Shown one piece after another: positions 5,833 to 14,529 of a stretch of 18,658 nt of DNA. The notes beneath the pieces were generated by a model that was not told where the DNA came from, did not search any database, and saw nothing but the letters and a program-made list of their open reading frames with translations. Both the position numbers and the translations under genes were made by a program. Origin of the DNA: CAIUGU01 sp040080215 (GTDB taxonomy: Bacteria; Pseudomonadota; Gammaproteobacteria; Steroidobacterales; Steroidobacteraceae); the NCBI GenBank assembly GCA_040080215.1, contig JBEBIT010000059.1:1-18658 (forward strand). Direction: 5' to 3'. Numbering within the stretch: the first letter of the stretch is position 1; every line of letters starts with the position of its first letter.

Positions 5833-6329
5833 CAGCCCCGACAGAGGTCGAGGCAACGGCCGAACAAGTCGCCCAGCGCGGCTTTGTCGTCACGACCGTC
5901 GACTCCGTCCTCAATTGGGCCCGCACGGGTTCCATGTGGCCGATGACGTTCGGCCTGGCCTGTTGCGCCGTCGAAATGATGCAGGCGGGCGCGGCCCGCT
6001 ACGACCTCGACCGTTTCGGCATCGTGTTCCGTCCGAGTCCGCGCCAGTCCGACGTCATGATCGTGGCCGGCACGCTGGTCAACAAGATGGCCCCGGCACT
6101 GCGCAAGGTCTATGACCAGATGCCCGAGCCCCGGTGGGTCATCTCCATGGGGTCCTGCGCCAACGGTGGCGGGTACTACCATTATTCCTACGCGGTCGTG
6201 CGCGGTTGCGACCGGATCGTGCCGGTGGACGTTTACGTCCCTGGTTGCCCGCCCACGGCGGAAGCCTTGATCTACGGCATCATCCAGCTGCAGAACAAGA
6301 TCCGCCGCACGAACACCATCGCGCGTTAG
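5823..6329 (+). CDS. nuoB: NADH-quinone oxidoreductase subunit B
   Basis: Peripheral-arm subunit that carries the terminal [4Fe-4S] cluster N2, the direct electron donor to quinone. In the 168 residues the ligands are visible: the adjacent Cys47-Cys48 in GLACCAVEMM, Cys112 in SMGSCANGGGYYHYSY, and Cys142 in VPGCPPTAEALI. FRPSPRQSDVMIVAGTL (69-85) is also a family hallmark. The ATG at 5823 starts inside the last codons of nuoA, and AAAGGGG upstream can serve as ribosome binding site. The 10-base overlap with nuoA points to coupled translation. NuoB contacts NuoD to build the quinone pocket. Confidence 0.97.
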   Translation: MGLAAPTEVEATAEQVAQRGFVVTTVDSVLNWARTGSMWPMTFGLACCAVEMMQAGAARYDLDRFGIVFRPSPRQSDVMIVAGTLVNKMAPALRKVYDQMPEPRWVISMGSCANGGGYYHYSYAVVRGCDRIVPVDVYVPGCPPTAEALIYGIIQLQNKIRRTNTIAR

Positions 6330-6343
6330 GAGACAAGAACCCC

Positions 6344-7081
6344 ATGTCCCGGATCGAGACATTGGCCTCGAAGGTGGAAGCGCGCTGTGCCGGCCAGGTC
6401 ACGCGGATCCCCTCCAGCTGTGGCGAACTCACGTACGAAGTTGCTGCGGAGAACCTGCTCACCGTAGCCCGGCTGCTGCGCGACGATGCCGAGTTCAAAT
6501 TCGAGCAATTGGTCGACCTGTCACCCGTTGACTATCTGGCCTTTGGCCAGACCGAGTGGGAAACGTTCGAATCGACCGGCACCGGCTTCAGCCGCAGCGT
6601 CGAGCGCGAGCAGCCGTCGGCTGACGAAGCTGCGCCGCGCCGTTTCGCCGTGGCGTACCACCTGCTGTCGATCACCCACAATATCCGCCTCCGCCTGCGA
6701 AGTTACTGCGTGGAAGGGGAGCCGCCTGTCATCGATTCCGTCGTCGATATCTGGGCGTCGGCGAACTGGTACGAGCGTGAAGCCTTCGATCTGTTCGGCA
6801 TCTTCTTCAACGGTCACCCGGACCTCCGCCGCATCCTCACGGACTACGGCTTCATCGGCCATCCGTTCCGCAAGGATTTCCCGCTGATCGGCAACGTGGA
6901 AGTGCGTTACGACGAAGCGAAGGGACGAGTGGTCTACCAGCCGGTCAGCATCGAGCCCAGGACGCTCGTGCCGCGCGTGATCCGCGAAGACAACCGTTAT
7001 GAGCCCGGTTTGACTGCTGCCCGTCCTGTGCCGCCCCCGGCGCCAGTCCCGGCCCCGGCGGCAGCCGCTCCCAAGGCCTGA
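6344..7081 (+). CDS. nuoC: NADH-quinone oxidoreductase subunit C (30 kDa)
   Basis: Peripheral-arm structural subunit without cofactors that packs against NuoD. The 30-kDa signature is clear at 141-165 (NWYEREAFDLFGIFFNGHPD, then LRRIL), followed by GHPFRKDFP. The gene is separate from nuoD, unlike the fused nuoCD of E. coli. Two features depart from a minimal NuoC. The first is an insert at about residues 70-100, with ESTGTGFSRSVE, between the two strands of the domain. The second is a Pro/Ala-rich tail from about 226 to the end at 245. A good TAGGAG lies at 6327-6332, 11 bases before the ATG. nuoD begins eight bases after the stop. Confidence 0.96.
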   Translation: MSRIETLASKVEARCAGQVTRIPSSCGELTYEVAAENLLTVARLLRDDAEFKFEQLVDLSPVDYLAFGQTEWETFESTGTGFSRSVEREQPSADEAAPRRFAVAYHLLSITHNIRLRLRSYCVEGEPPVIDSVVDIWASANWYEREAFDLFGIFFNGHPDLRRILTDYGFIGHPFRKDFPLIGNVEVRYDEAKGRVVYQPVSIEPRTLVPRVIREDNRYEPGLTAARPVPPPAPVPAPAAAAPKA

Positions 7082-7089
7082 AGAAACAG

Positions 7090-8343
7090 ATGAGCGAGAT
7101 TCGCAACTTCACGATGAACTTCGGTCCGCAGCATCCTGCGGCCCACGGCGTGCTGCGCCTCGTGCTCGAGATGGAAGGCGAGGTCATCCAGAAGGCCGAC
7201 CCGCACATCGGCCTGCTGCACCGGGGCACCGAGAAGCTCGCCGAGTCGAAGCCGTTCAACCAGTCGATCGGCTACATGGACCGCCTCGACTACGTCTCGA
7301 TGATGTGCAACGAGCACGCCTATGTGAATGCCATCGAGAAGCTGCTCGGCATTGCTCCGCCGGAGCGTGCGCAGTACATCCGAGTGATGTTCGACGAGAT
7401 CACCCGCATCCTGAACCACCTGATGTGGCTCGGTGCCCACGGCCTCGACATCGGCGCGATGACGATGTTCCTGTACTGCTTCCGCGAGCGTGAAGACCTG
7501 ATGGACTGCTACGAAGCGGTGTCCGGCACGCGCATGCATGCCACGTACTACCGTCCGGGCGGCGTGTATCGCGACCTGCCGGATTCGATGCCGAAGTACC
7601 AGCAATCCAAGTGGCGCACCGCGAAGCAGGCCGATCGCTTCAATGACCGCCGTTCCGGCACGCTGCTCGATTTCATCGAGGACTTCACGCAACGCTTCCC
7701 CGCCTGCGTCGACGAATACGAAACGCTGCTCACCGACAACCGCATCTGGAAGCAGCGGACCGTCAACATCGGTGTCGTGGCGCCGGAACGCGCGCTGCAG
7801 CTCGGGTTTACCGGCCCCATGATCCGTGGCTCGGGCATTGCTTGGGATTTACGCAAGAAGCAGCCGTATGAAGTGTACGACCGCATGGATTTCGACATCC
7901 CGGTCGGTGTCAACGGCGACTGCTACGACCGTTACCTCGTCCGCGTCGAGGAAATGCGCCAGTCGAACCGCATCATCAAGCAGTGCGTCGACTGGCTGAA
8001 GAAGAACCCCGGTCCGGTCATGCTTGCCGACCACAAGGTGGTGCCGCCGAGCCGCGAAGAAATGAAGGGCGACATGGAATCGCTGATCCATCACTTCAAG
8101 CTGTTCACCGAGGGCTACTGCATCCCGGCAGGGGAGGCCTATGCCGCCGTGGAAGCGCCCAAGGGCGAGTTCGGCATCTACCTCGTTTCCGACGGTGCCA
8201 ACAAGCCGTATCGCCTCAAGTGCCGCGCGCCTGGCTTCCCGCACCTCGCGTCGCTCGAGGAGATGGTCACGGGCCACATGCTGGCCGACGTCGTCGCGGT
8301 GATCGGCACGCAGGACATCGTATTCGGAGAAATCGACCGGTGA
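7090..8343 (+). CDS. nuoD: NADH-quinone oxidoreductase subunit D (49 kDa)
   Basis: Peripheral-arm subunit related to the large subunit of NiFe hydrogenases that, with NuoB, forms the quinone reduction site. It is 417 residues, the usual size. Motifs: FGPQHPAAHGVLRLVLE (11-27) with His15 and His19, ADPHIGLLHRGTEKL (36-50), and DRLDYVSMM (64-72), whose Tyr68 corresponds to the quinone-contacting tyrosine known from the Yarrowia 49-kDa subunit. The C-terminus VFGEIDR is typical. The ATG at 7090 has only a weak GAAGAAA ahead of it. The nuoE GTG overlaps the stop by four bases. Confidence 0.97.
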   Translation: MSEIRNFTMNFGPQHPAAHGVLRLVLEMEGEVIQKADPHIGLLHRGTEKLAESKPFNQSIGYMDRLDYVSMMCNEHAYVNAIEKLLGIAPPERAQYIRVMFDEITRILNHLMWLGAHGLDIGAMTMFLYCFREREDLMDCYEAVSGTRMHATYYRPGGVYRDLPDSMPKYQQSKWRTAKQADRFNDRRSGTLLDFIEDFTQRFPACVDEYETLLTDNRIWKQRTVNIGVVAPERALQLGFTGPMIRGSGIAWDLRKKQPYEVYDRMDFDIPVGVNGDCYDRYLVRVEEMRQSNRIIKQCVDWLKKNPGPVMLADHKVVPPSREEMKGDMESLIHHFKLFTEGYCIPAGEAYAAVEAPKGEFGIYLVSDGANKPYRLKCRAPGFPHLASLEEMVTGHMLADVVAVIGTQDIVFGEIDR

Positions 8344-8852
8344 GCCATTCCGAGACCCCGCACGGCAGCGCCGGAGTGATCTCCGGCCATTTGAAGGAAG
8401 ACATCGACCACTGGCTGGCGAAGTTTCCGCCGGACCGTCGTCGCTCTGCGGTGCTTGCCGCGTTGCGCGCCGCCCAGCACGAGAACAACGGCTTCCTGAC
8501 GAAGGAGCTGATGGACGGCATCGCCGAGTACATCGGCCTGCCGCCGATCCAGGTATACGAAGTCGCCACGTTCTACTCGATGTTCGAGACCAAGCCGGTT
8601 GGCCGCCATCACGTGTCCGTCTGCACGAACATCTCGTGCATGCTCTGCGGCGGTGAGGAAATCCTCGCGCACGTCGAGCAGCGCCTCGGCATCAAGGTGG
8701 GCGATAGCACGCCCGATGGCCGCTTCTTCCTGAAGCAGGAAGAGGAATGCCTCGCAGCCTGCACTGGCGCGCCGATGATGATGGTCGATCACGTGTTCTT
8801 TGAGCATCTCACGCCCGCCAAGGTCGACGAGATCCTGGATCAGCACAAATGA
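8340..8852 (+). CDS. nuoE: NADH-quinone oxidoreductase subunit E (24 kDa)
   Basis: NADH-module subunit with the off-pathway [2Fe-2S] cluster N1a in a thioredoxin-like fold. The 170 residues contain the four ligands: Cys95 and Cys100 (SVCTNISC) and Cys137 and Cys141 (EEECLAAC). An extra Cys103 is near the cluster but is not a standard ligand. IQVYEVATFYSMF (70-82) is a family signature. The start is GTG at 8340 (MSHSETPHGS), supported by GGAG at 8326-8329 ten bases upstream and by the GTGA overlap with the nuoD stop. The longer upstream open frame lies within nuoD and is not used. nuoF overlaps the end by ATGA. Confidence 0.96.
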   Translation: MSHSETPHGSAGVISGHLKEDIDHWLAKFPPDRRRSAVLAALRAAQHENNGFLTKELMDGIAEYIGLPPIQVYEVATFYSMFETKPVGRHHVSVCTNISCMLCGGEEILAHVEQRLGIKVGDSTPDGRFFLKQEEECLAACTGAPMMMVDHVFFEHLTPAKVDEILDQHK

Positions 8853-10165
8853 CCGATACCTTGCCCAAGTACCCCAAGAACCTCGTGTGCTTCGAGCCGC
8901 TCGGAATGGAGCGCTCGTGGGACATCGATACCTACCGCAAGATCGGTGGGTACCAGGCCTGGGAAAAGATGTTGCGCGAGAAGACTCCGCGCGAAGCCGT
9001 CATTGAAGAAGTGAAGGCGTCCGGCCTGCGTGGCCGCGGCGGTGCGGGCTTCCCGACCGGCGTGAAGTGGAGCTTCATGCCCCGCCAGTCACCGATCCAG
9101 AAGTACGTGGTGTGCAACTCGGACGAGAGCGAGCCCGGCACCTGCCACGACCGCGATATCCTGCGCTACAACCCGCATGCGCTGATCGAAGGCATGGCCA
9201 TCGGTGGCTACGCGATGAACGCGACGGTGGGCTACAACTACATCCGCGGCGAGTTCCTCGGCGAGCCGATTCCGCGCTTCGAAGAAGCCCTGAAGCAGGC
9301 GTATGCGGCGGGACTCCTCGGCAAGAACATCCTGGGCTCGGGCGTCGATTTCGACCTGCACGCGTATGTCGGTGCCGGTGCGTATATCTGCGGCGAAGAA
9401 ACCGCGTTGCTCGAATCGCTGGAAGGCAAGCAGGGTCGGCCCCGCTTCAAGCCGCCGTTCCCCGCGAACTTCGGCCTGTACGGCAAGCCCACGACGATCA
9501 ACAACACGCAGAGCTATGCCTCGGTGCCCACCATAATGCGCAAGGGCGCAAAGTGGTTCTCCGAGCTCGGCGTTGCGAATTCCGGCGGCACGATGATCTT
9601 CTCGATGTCGGGCCACGTGAACAAGCCCGGCAACTTCGAGCTGCCGCTCGGCATTCCGTTCAAGGACCTCCTCGAACTCGCCGGCGGTGTACGCGAGGGC
9701 CGAACGCTCAAGGCCGTCATCCCGGGCGGCGTGTCCGTGCCGGTCGTGCCGGGCGCCATCATGATGGACGCCACCATGGACTACGACGGCTTGCGCAAGG
9801 CCGGTTCGTCACTCGGTACCGGGTCGGCGATCATCATGGACGACAGCACCTGCATGGTGAAGGCGCTGGAGCGCATCTCGCGCTTCTACCACGCCGAATC
9901 GTGCGGACAGTGCACGCCGTGCCGCGAAGGTACCGGCTGGATGAACCGGTTGCTGAAGCGCGTGCTGGCAGGACAGGGCAAGTCGTCCGACCTCGACATG
10001 CTGCTGGATGTCGCCGGCAAGATCGAAGGCCACACGATCTGCGCGTTCGGCGATGCCTCTGCATGGCCCATCCAGAGCTTCATGAAGCATTTCCGGCACG
10101 AGTTCGAGTACTACATCGAACACGGCCACAGCATTGTCGACGCCGCCAAGCGCCGCGCCGCCTGA
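8849..10165 (+). CDS. nuoF: NADH-quinone oxidoreductase subunit F (51 kDa)
   Basis: Entry subunit of complex I: binds NADH and FMN and holds the [4Fe-4S] cluster N3. It has 438 residues. The FMN/NADH glycine-rich loop is GRGGAGFPTG (62-71), and the second nucleotide segment is GAGAYICGEETALLESLEG (175-193). N3 ligands are Cys352, Cys355 and Cys358 in SCGQCTPCREG, with Cys398 in HTICAFGDA. Everything needed for activity is present. The ATG at 8849 overlaps the nuoE stop (ATGA), suggesting coupled, equal synthesis of the NADH module. A 38-bp gap follows before nuoG. Confidence 0.98.
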   Translation: MTDTLPKYPKNLVCFEPLGMERSWDIDTYRKIGGYQAWEKMLREKTPREAVIEEVKASGLRGRGGAGFPTGVKWSFMPRQSPIQKYVVCNSDESEPGTCHDRDILRYNPHALIEGMAIGGYAMNATVGYNYIRGEFLGEPIPRFEEALKQAYAAGLLGKNILGSGVDFDLHAYVGAGAYICGEETALLESLEGKQGRPRFKPPFPANFGLYGKPTTINNTQSYASVPTIMRKGAKWFSELGVANSGGTMIFSMSGHVNKPGNFELPLGIPFKDLLELAGGVREGRTLKAVIPGGVSVPVVPGAIMMDATMDYDGLRKAGSSLGTGSAIIMDDSTCMVKALERISRFYHAESCGQCTPCREGTGWMNRLLKRVLAGQGKSSDLDMLLDVAGKIEGHTICAFGDASAWPIQSFMKHFRHEFEYYIEHGHSIVDAAKRRAA

Positions 10166-10203
10166 TTGCGCCGTAGCCCAACTTAAGAGTCGCGCAGCGA
10201 AAC

Positions 10204-12366
10204 ATGAGTGACGATCTGGTCAACATTGAAGTCAACGGCGTAGCCCTGCAGGCGCGCAAGGGACAGATGATCATTCATGCGACCGACAAGCATGATGTCT
10301 ATGTCCCGCGCTTCTGCTATCACGAGAAGCTGCCCGTCGCGGCCAATTGCCGCATGTGCCTCGTCGAAGTGGAGAAGGCGCCGAAGCCGATGCCCGCCTG
10401 CGCGACGCCGGTCGCCGAAGGCATGAAGATCTTCACGAAGTCGCCCAAGGCTATTGCCGCCCAGAAGGCGGTGATGGAGTTCCTGCTGATCAACCATCCG
10501 CTCGACTGCCCGATCTGCGACCAGGGCGGCGAGTGCGAACTGCAGGATCTCGCCATGGGCTTCGGTCGCGACATTTCGCGTTACTCCGAGCGCAAGCGCG
10601 TCGTGAAGGACAAGAGCCTGGGGCCGCTGATTTCCACGGACATGACCCGCTGCATCCACTGCACGCGCTGCGTCCGCTTCACGCAGGAGATCGCGGGCTT
10701 CCAGGAGCTCGGCACGATCGGCCGCGGCGAAATGACCGAGATCGGTACCTTCATCGAGCAGAGCGTGGACCACGAACTGTCCGCGAACATCATCGACCTG
10801 TGCCCGGTCGGTGCGCTCAACAACAAGCCTTACCGCTACCGCGCCCGTGCGTGGGAAATGCAGCAGCAGCCGCTGGTATCGCCTCATGACAGCGTCGGCA
10901 CGAATATCTTCGCTCACGTGTTGCGTGGCACCGTCATGCGCGTCGTACCGCGTCCGAATGAAGCCATCAACGAGACGTGGATCGCCGACCGCGACCGGTT
11001 CGGCTTTCAGGGCATGTACAGCACCGATCGTGTCCAGCAGCCGCAGGTCCGCGAAGGGGATACGTGGCGCTCGGTCGATTGGGATACCGCGCTGACGCTG
11101 GTTGCCGAGCGGCTCGCCACCTTCGGACGGGGCCGCAGCGAACAGCTCGGTGTGCTCGCTTCGCCGTCGTCCACGCTGGAAGAGCTGCACTTGCTTGCGC
11201 GCATCACGCGCGGCTTGGGCAGCGCAAACCTCGATCATCGGCTGCGTCGGATCGATTTCCGCGACCAGTCCCGCGATCCGGTGTTCCCTTGGCTCGGTGC
11301 CGACATTGCCGCGATCGAGCAGGCCGATGCACTGCTGGTCATTGGATCCAACCTGCGTGCCGAAGCGCCGTTGCTGGCCCATCGCGTGCGCAAGGCTGCG
11401 GCAAAGAAGGGTGCGAAGGTGTCCTTCGTCAACAACCAGGCTTACGAGTACCTGTTCCCGGTCGCGCAGCACCTCACAACCAACGGTCTCGGCATGGTTG
11501 ACCATCTGGCCGCCGTCCTGTCTGCCGCAGCGCACAGCTCCGGTCGACCGGTGCCTGCCGCGCTCCAGGCGCAGGTTGGCAAGGCACAGCCGACGGCAGC
11601 CCATGCCGCGGTGGCGAGCCAGTTGAGCCAGGGTGAGCGGAAGCACGTGTTGCTCGGCGCAATCGCCCAGCGCAGCGCCGCCTACGCGGAATTGCGCGCG
11701 TTTGCGGCTGCGATTGCCGACCTCACGGGCGCGCAGCTCGGCTATGTCCCCGAAGGCGGCAACGAGGTGGGCGCCGCGCTCGCCGGCGTATTGCCGCACC
11801 GGGGTGCGGGCGGCGGGTCGCTGAACAAGGATGGCCTGAACCTCTCCGAGATGTTCAAGGCCAAGCTGAAAGCCTATGTATTGTTCGGCGCTATCGAGCC
11901 CGAGCATGACATCGCCGACAGCGACGCAGCGAAGGCGCTCGCAGACGCTGAGTTCGTCGTGTCCGTGTCGCCTTACGACAGCGCGAAGTCTTACGCCGAC
12001 GTGATCCTGCCGATTGGCAGCTATGCGGAAACGTCGGGCACTTACGTGAACCTGGAGGGCCGCTGGCAGAGCGTGCCCGGCGCCGCCAAGCCGGTGGGCG
12101 AATCCCGCCCGGGCTGGAAGGTGCTTCGTGTTCTCGGCAACCTGCTCAACCTGAGCGGGTTCGATTACGTCAGCTCCGAACAGGTGCGTGACGAGCTCGC
12201 CGCCCAGGTGGCCGGCATCAAGCCGGACAACTCGTACTACGGCGGGGAAGTGAAGGGCGCAGTGACGGGCACTGAGCGCGATGTCGGCATCTATGCCGGC
12301 GACGCGATGGTTCGGCGGTCGTCAGCACTGCAGCAGACGCACGCGGCGGAAGGCGGTTCCAAGTGA
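10204..12366 (+). CDS. nuoG: NADH-quinone oxidoreductase subunit G (75 kDa)
   Basis: Largest peripheral subunit, carrying most of the Fe-S chain, fused to a molybdopterin-oxidoreductase-like domain without a metal site. It has 720 residues. N1b [2Fe-2S]: Cys38, Cys49, Cys52, Cys66. N5: His98 with Cys102, Cys105, Cys111 (HPLDCPICDQGGEC). N4: Cys150, Cys153, Cys156, Cys200. The further N7 site of E. coli is absent: the CxxCxxxC region reads VSPHDSVGTNI. The ATG at 10204 matches the family start, but no strong ribosome binding site is seen. The C-terminal part (AETSGTYVNLEGRWQ) is typical of the family. nuoH overlaps by GTGA. Confidence 0.97.
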   Translation: MSDDLVNIEVNGVALQARKGQMIIHATDKHDVYVPRFCYHEKLPVAANCRMCLVEVEKAPKPMPACATPVAEGMKIFTKSPKAIAAQKAVMEFLLINHPLDCPICDQGGECELQDLAMGFGRDISRYSERKRVVKDKSLGPLISTDMTRCIHCTRCVRFTQEIAGFQELGTIGRGEMTEIGTFIEQSVDHELSANIIDLCPVGALNNKPYRYRARAWEMQQQPLVSPHDSVGTNIFAHVLRGTVMRVVPRPNEAINETWIADRDRFGFQGMYSTDRVQQPQVREGDTWRSVDWDTALTLVAERLATFGRGRSEQLGVLASPSSTLEELHLLARITRGLGSANLDHRLRRIDFRDQSRDPVFPWLGADIAAIEQADALLVIGSNLRAEAPLLAHRVRKAAAKKGAKVSFVNNQAYEYLFPVAQHLTTNGLGMVDHLAAVLSAAAHSSGRPVPAALQAQVGKAQPTAAHAAVASQLSQGERKHVLLGAIAQRSAAYAELRAFAAAIADLTGAQLGYVPEGGNEVGAALAGVLPHRGAGGGSLNKDGLNLSEMFKAKLKAYVLFGAIEPEHDIADSDAAKALADAEFVVSVSPYDSAKSYADVILPIGSYAETSGTYVNLEGRWQSVPGAAKPVGESRPGWKVLRVLGNLLNLSGFDYVSSEQVRDELAAQVAGIKPDNSYYGGEVKGAVTGTERDVGIYAGDAMVRRSSALQQTHAAEGGSK

Positions 12367-13424
12367 GCGGCCTCATTGATTTCTGGATGGGCTTGCCCGA
12401 GCAGCTGCGCTACCTCGTGGTGACGCTGCTGCAGATCGTCGCGATCCTGCTGCCGCTCATCATCTGCGTCGCGCTGCTGACGCTCGTCGAGCGCAAGGTC
12501 ATCGGCTACATGCAGGCCCGAATCGGCCCGAACCGCGTGAACCTGTTCGGCATCAAGGGCCTCGGCCAGCCGTTCGCCGACGTCGTGAAGCTGCTCATCA
12601 AGGAAGTGGTAGTGCCCGCGCGCTCCAACCAGTTCCTGTTCGTCGTGGCACCCATCCTCGCGCTGGTACCGGCTTTTGCCACGTGGGCGGTCATTCCGCT
12701 GTGGCCGGGCTTCACGCTCGCGAACGTCGACGCGGGACTCCTATATGTACTCGCCCTCACGTCCGCGGGCGTGTACGGCATCATCCTCGCCGGCTGGGCC
12801 ACCAACTCCAAGTACGCCTTCCTGGGTGCCATGCGCTCGGCTGCGCAGATCGTCGCGTATGAAATTGCGATGGGTTTCGCGCTCGTTGGCGTGCTGATGG
12901 CGGGCGGCAGCCTCAACCTCGGCGACATCATCGAGTCGCAGCGCGGCGGTCCCGGCAGCTGGCTTTGGCTGTGGCTGTTCCCGCTGTTCATCGTCTACTT
13001 CATTTCGGGCGTCGCGGAAACGAACCGTGCGCCGTTCGACGTCGCGGAAGGCGAGTCGGAAATTGTCGCCGGCTTCCACGTGGAGTACTCGGGCATGGCG
13101 TTCGCGCTGTTCTTCCTCGCCGAGTACGCCAACATGATCCTGGTGGCGGCGCTGACGTCGGTGTTCTTCTTCGGTGGCTGGTTGTCGCCGTTTGAAGGGT
13201 ATCCGTTCATGCCGGCGATCCTGCAGGCGCCGGGCTTCCACTGGTTCGCCCTGAAGCTGTCGTTCTTCCTGTTCTGCTTCCTGTGGTTCCGTGCCACGTT
13301 CCCCCGGTATCGCTACGACCAGATCATGCGACTAGGGTGGAAGGTGTTCATCCCGATCACGATCGTCTGGATCGTCGTCGAGGGTGTGATGGTGTACTTC
13401 AAGGTCGGACCCTGGGCAGTTTAA
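12363..13424 (+). CDS. nuoH: NADH-quinone oxidoreductase subunit H
   Basis: Membrane subunit at the arm junction that forms the entry to the quinone chamber and part of the first proton route. It has 353 residues with eight or so hydrophobic helices. Signatures: ERKVIGYMQARIGPNR (43-58), with the conserved Glu-Arg-Lys; ETNRAPFDVAEGESE (219-233), the acidic cytoplasmic loop; and RATFPRYRYDQIM (310-322) near the end. The GTG start at 12363 overlaps the nuoG stop by four bases, and GGAAGG at 12348-12353 is well placed. Neighbours and length are standard. Confidence 0.97.
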   Translation: MSGLIDFWMGLPEQLRYLVVTLLQIVAILLPLIICVALLTLVERKVIGYMQARIGPNRVNLFGIKGLGQPFADVVKLLIKEVVVPARSNQFLFVVAPILALVPAFATWAVIPLWPGFTLANVDAGLLYVLALTSAGVYGIILAGWATNSKYAFLGAMRSAAQIVAYEIAMGFALVGVLMAGGSLNLGDIIESQRGGPGSWLWLWLFPLFIVYFISGVAETNRAPFDVAEGESEIVAGFHVEYSGMAFALFFLAEYANMILVAALTSVFFFGGWLSPFEGYPFMPAILQAPGFHWFALKLSFFLFCFLWFRATFPRYRYDQIMRLGWKVFIPITIVWIVVEGVMVYFKVGPWAV

Positions 13425-13430
13425 GCAGCC

Positions 13431-13919
13431 ATGAGCACACAGAGCTTTTTCAAGACGCTGTTTCTGACCGAGCTGGTCCAGGGCCTCGGCGTGACGCTGC
13501 GGCAGTTACTGTTCCGCCCCAGCATCACGGTGATGTACCCGGAAGAGAAGACGCCGCAAAGCCCTCGCTTCCGTGGCCTGCACGCGCAGCGCCGCTATGC
13601 CAATGGGCAGGAGCGCTGCATCGCGTGCAAGCTCTGCGAGGCCGTGTGCCCGGCGCTTGCCATCACGATCGAGTCCGACGTGGCGCCTGACGGCACGCGC
13701 CGCACGACGCGTTACGACATCGACCTGTTCAAGTGCATCTACTGCGGATTCTGCGAGGAAGCCTGCCCCGTGGATGCGATCGTCGAAACCCGTATCCACG
13801 AGTACCACATGGAACACCGTGGCGAGAACATCATGACCAAGGACAAGCTGCTGGCCGTCGGCGAGCGCTACGAGGCCATGATCGCGGCAGACAAGGCGGC
13901 CGACGCCCGGTATCGCTGA
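13431..13919 (+). CDS. nuoI: NADH-quinone oxidoreductase subunit I (23 kDa)
   Basis: Peripheral-arm ferredoxin-like subunit that carries [4Fe-4S] clusters N6a and N6b, which pass electrons towards N2 in NuoB. The 162 residues contain two full CxxCxxCxxxCP motifs: Cys63, 66, 69, 73 (CIACKLCEAVCP) and Cys102, 105, 108, 112 (CIYCGFCEEACP). In such pairs the fourth Cys of one motif usually completes the other cluster. The N-terminal ~35 residues form the amphipathic segment that lies on the membrane. The ATG at 13431 is six bases after the nuoH stop; the ribosome binding site is weak. nuoJ starts one base after the stop. Confidence 0.97.
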   Translation: MSTQSFFKTLFLTELVQGLGVTLRQLLFRPSITVMYPEEKTPQSPRFRGLHAQRRYANGQERCIACKLCEAVCPALAITIESDVAPDGTRRTTRYDIDLFKCIYCGFCEEACPVDAIVETRIHEYHMEHRGENIMTKDKLLAVGERYEAMIAADKAADARYR

Positions 13920-13920
13920 C

Positions 13921-14529
13921 ATGACCATCGTCAACATCCTGTTCTACCTGTTCTCGGCGATCCTGATCGGGTCGGCGATCGGCGTGATCACTGCGCGCAA
14001 TCCAGTGCACGCCGCCCTGTGGCTGGTGTTCTCGTTCTTCAATAGCGCCGTGCTGTGGCTGCTGCTGGAGGCCGAGTTCCTCGCGATCGTGCTGGTGCTG
14101 GTCTACGTCGGTGCCGTGATGGTGCTGTTCCTGTTCGTGGTCATGATGCTCGACATCAACCTTGTCCAGATGCGGCAGGGGTTCACGAAGTACGCGCCGA
14201 TCGGCTTGGTCGTGGCCGCCATCGTCATTGCCGAAATCGGCAGCGTCGTGTGGGTCAAGAAGCTGGGCCTGACCAATATCGGCGACGTCGCGCCTCTGCC
14301 CGCGGAGTACAGCAACACCAAGGCGCTCGGCCAGTTGCTTTACTCCGACTACATCTATCCGTTCGAGCTGGCTGCCGTCATCCTGCTGGTGGCCATCGTG
14401 GCGGCCATCATCCTGACGATGCGCAAGCGTTCGGGCCTCAAGCCCCAGGACATCTCTGCGCAGGTGGCAGTGCGGGCTAAAGACCGCGTCCGTATCGTCA
14501 AGATGAAAGCCGAGGGCAAGGAACCATGA
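13921..14529 (+). CDS. nuoJ: NADH-quinone oxidoreductase subunit J
   Basis: Membrane-arm subunit linking the quinone site to the antiporter-like subunits. It has 202 residues with five hydrophobic helices. The third helix, VYVGAVMVLFLFVVMML (61-77), carries the conserved glycine region that can form a pi-bulge and change shape during turnover. The basic C-terminal tail, from about 168, extends beyond the last helix and ends MKAEGKEP. The ATG at 13921 lies one base after the nuoI stop, so translation is probably coupled. The final ATGA is shared with nuoK. Confidence 0.95.
   Translation: MTIVNILFYLFSAILIGSAIGVITARNPVHAALWLVFSFFNSAVLWLLLEAEFLAIVLVLVYVGAVMVLFLFVVMMLDINLVQMRQGFTKYAPIGLVVAAIVIAEIGSVVWVKKLGLTNIGDVAPLPAEYSNTKALGQLLYSDYIYPFELAAVILLVAIVAAIILTMRKRSGLKPQDISAQVAVRAKDRVRIVKMKAEGKEP

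Noticed and set aside
10183..11907. 574-codon open frame antisense to nuoG
   Set aside because: The sense frame has full NuoG cofactor motifs. The antisense product has no recognisable domain and its length follows from high GC.
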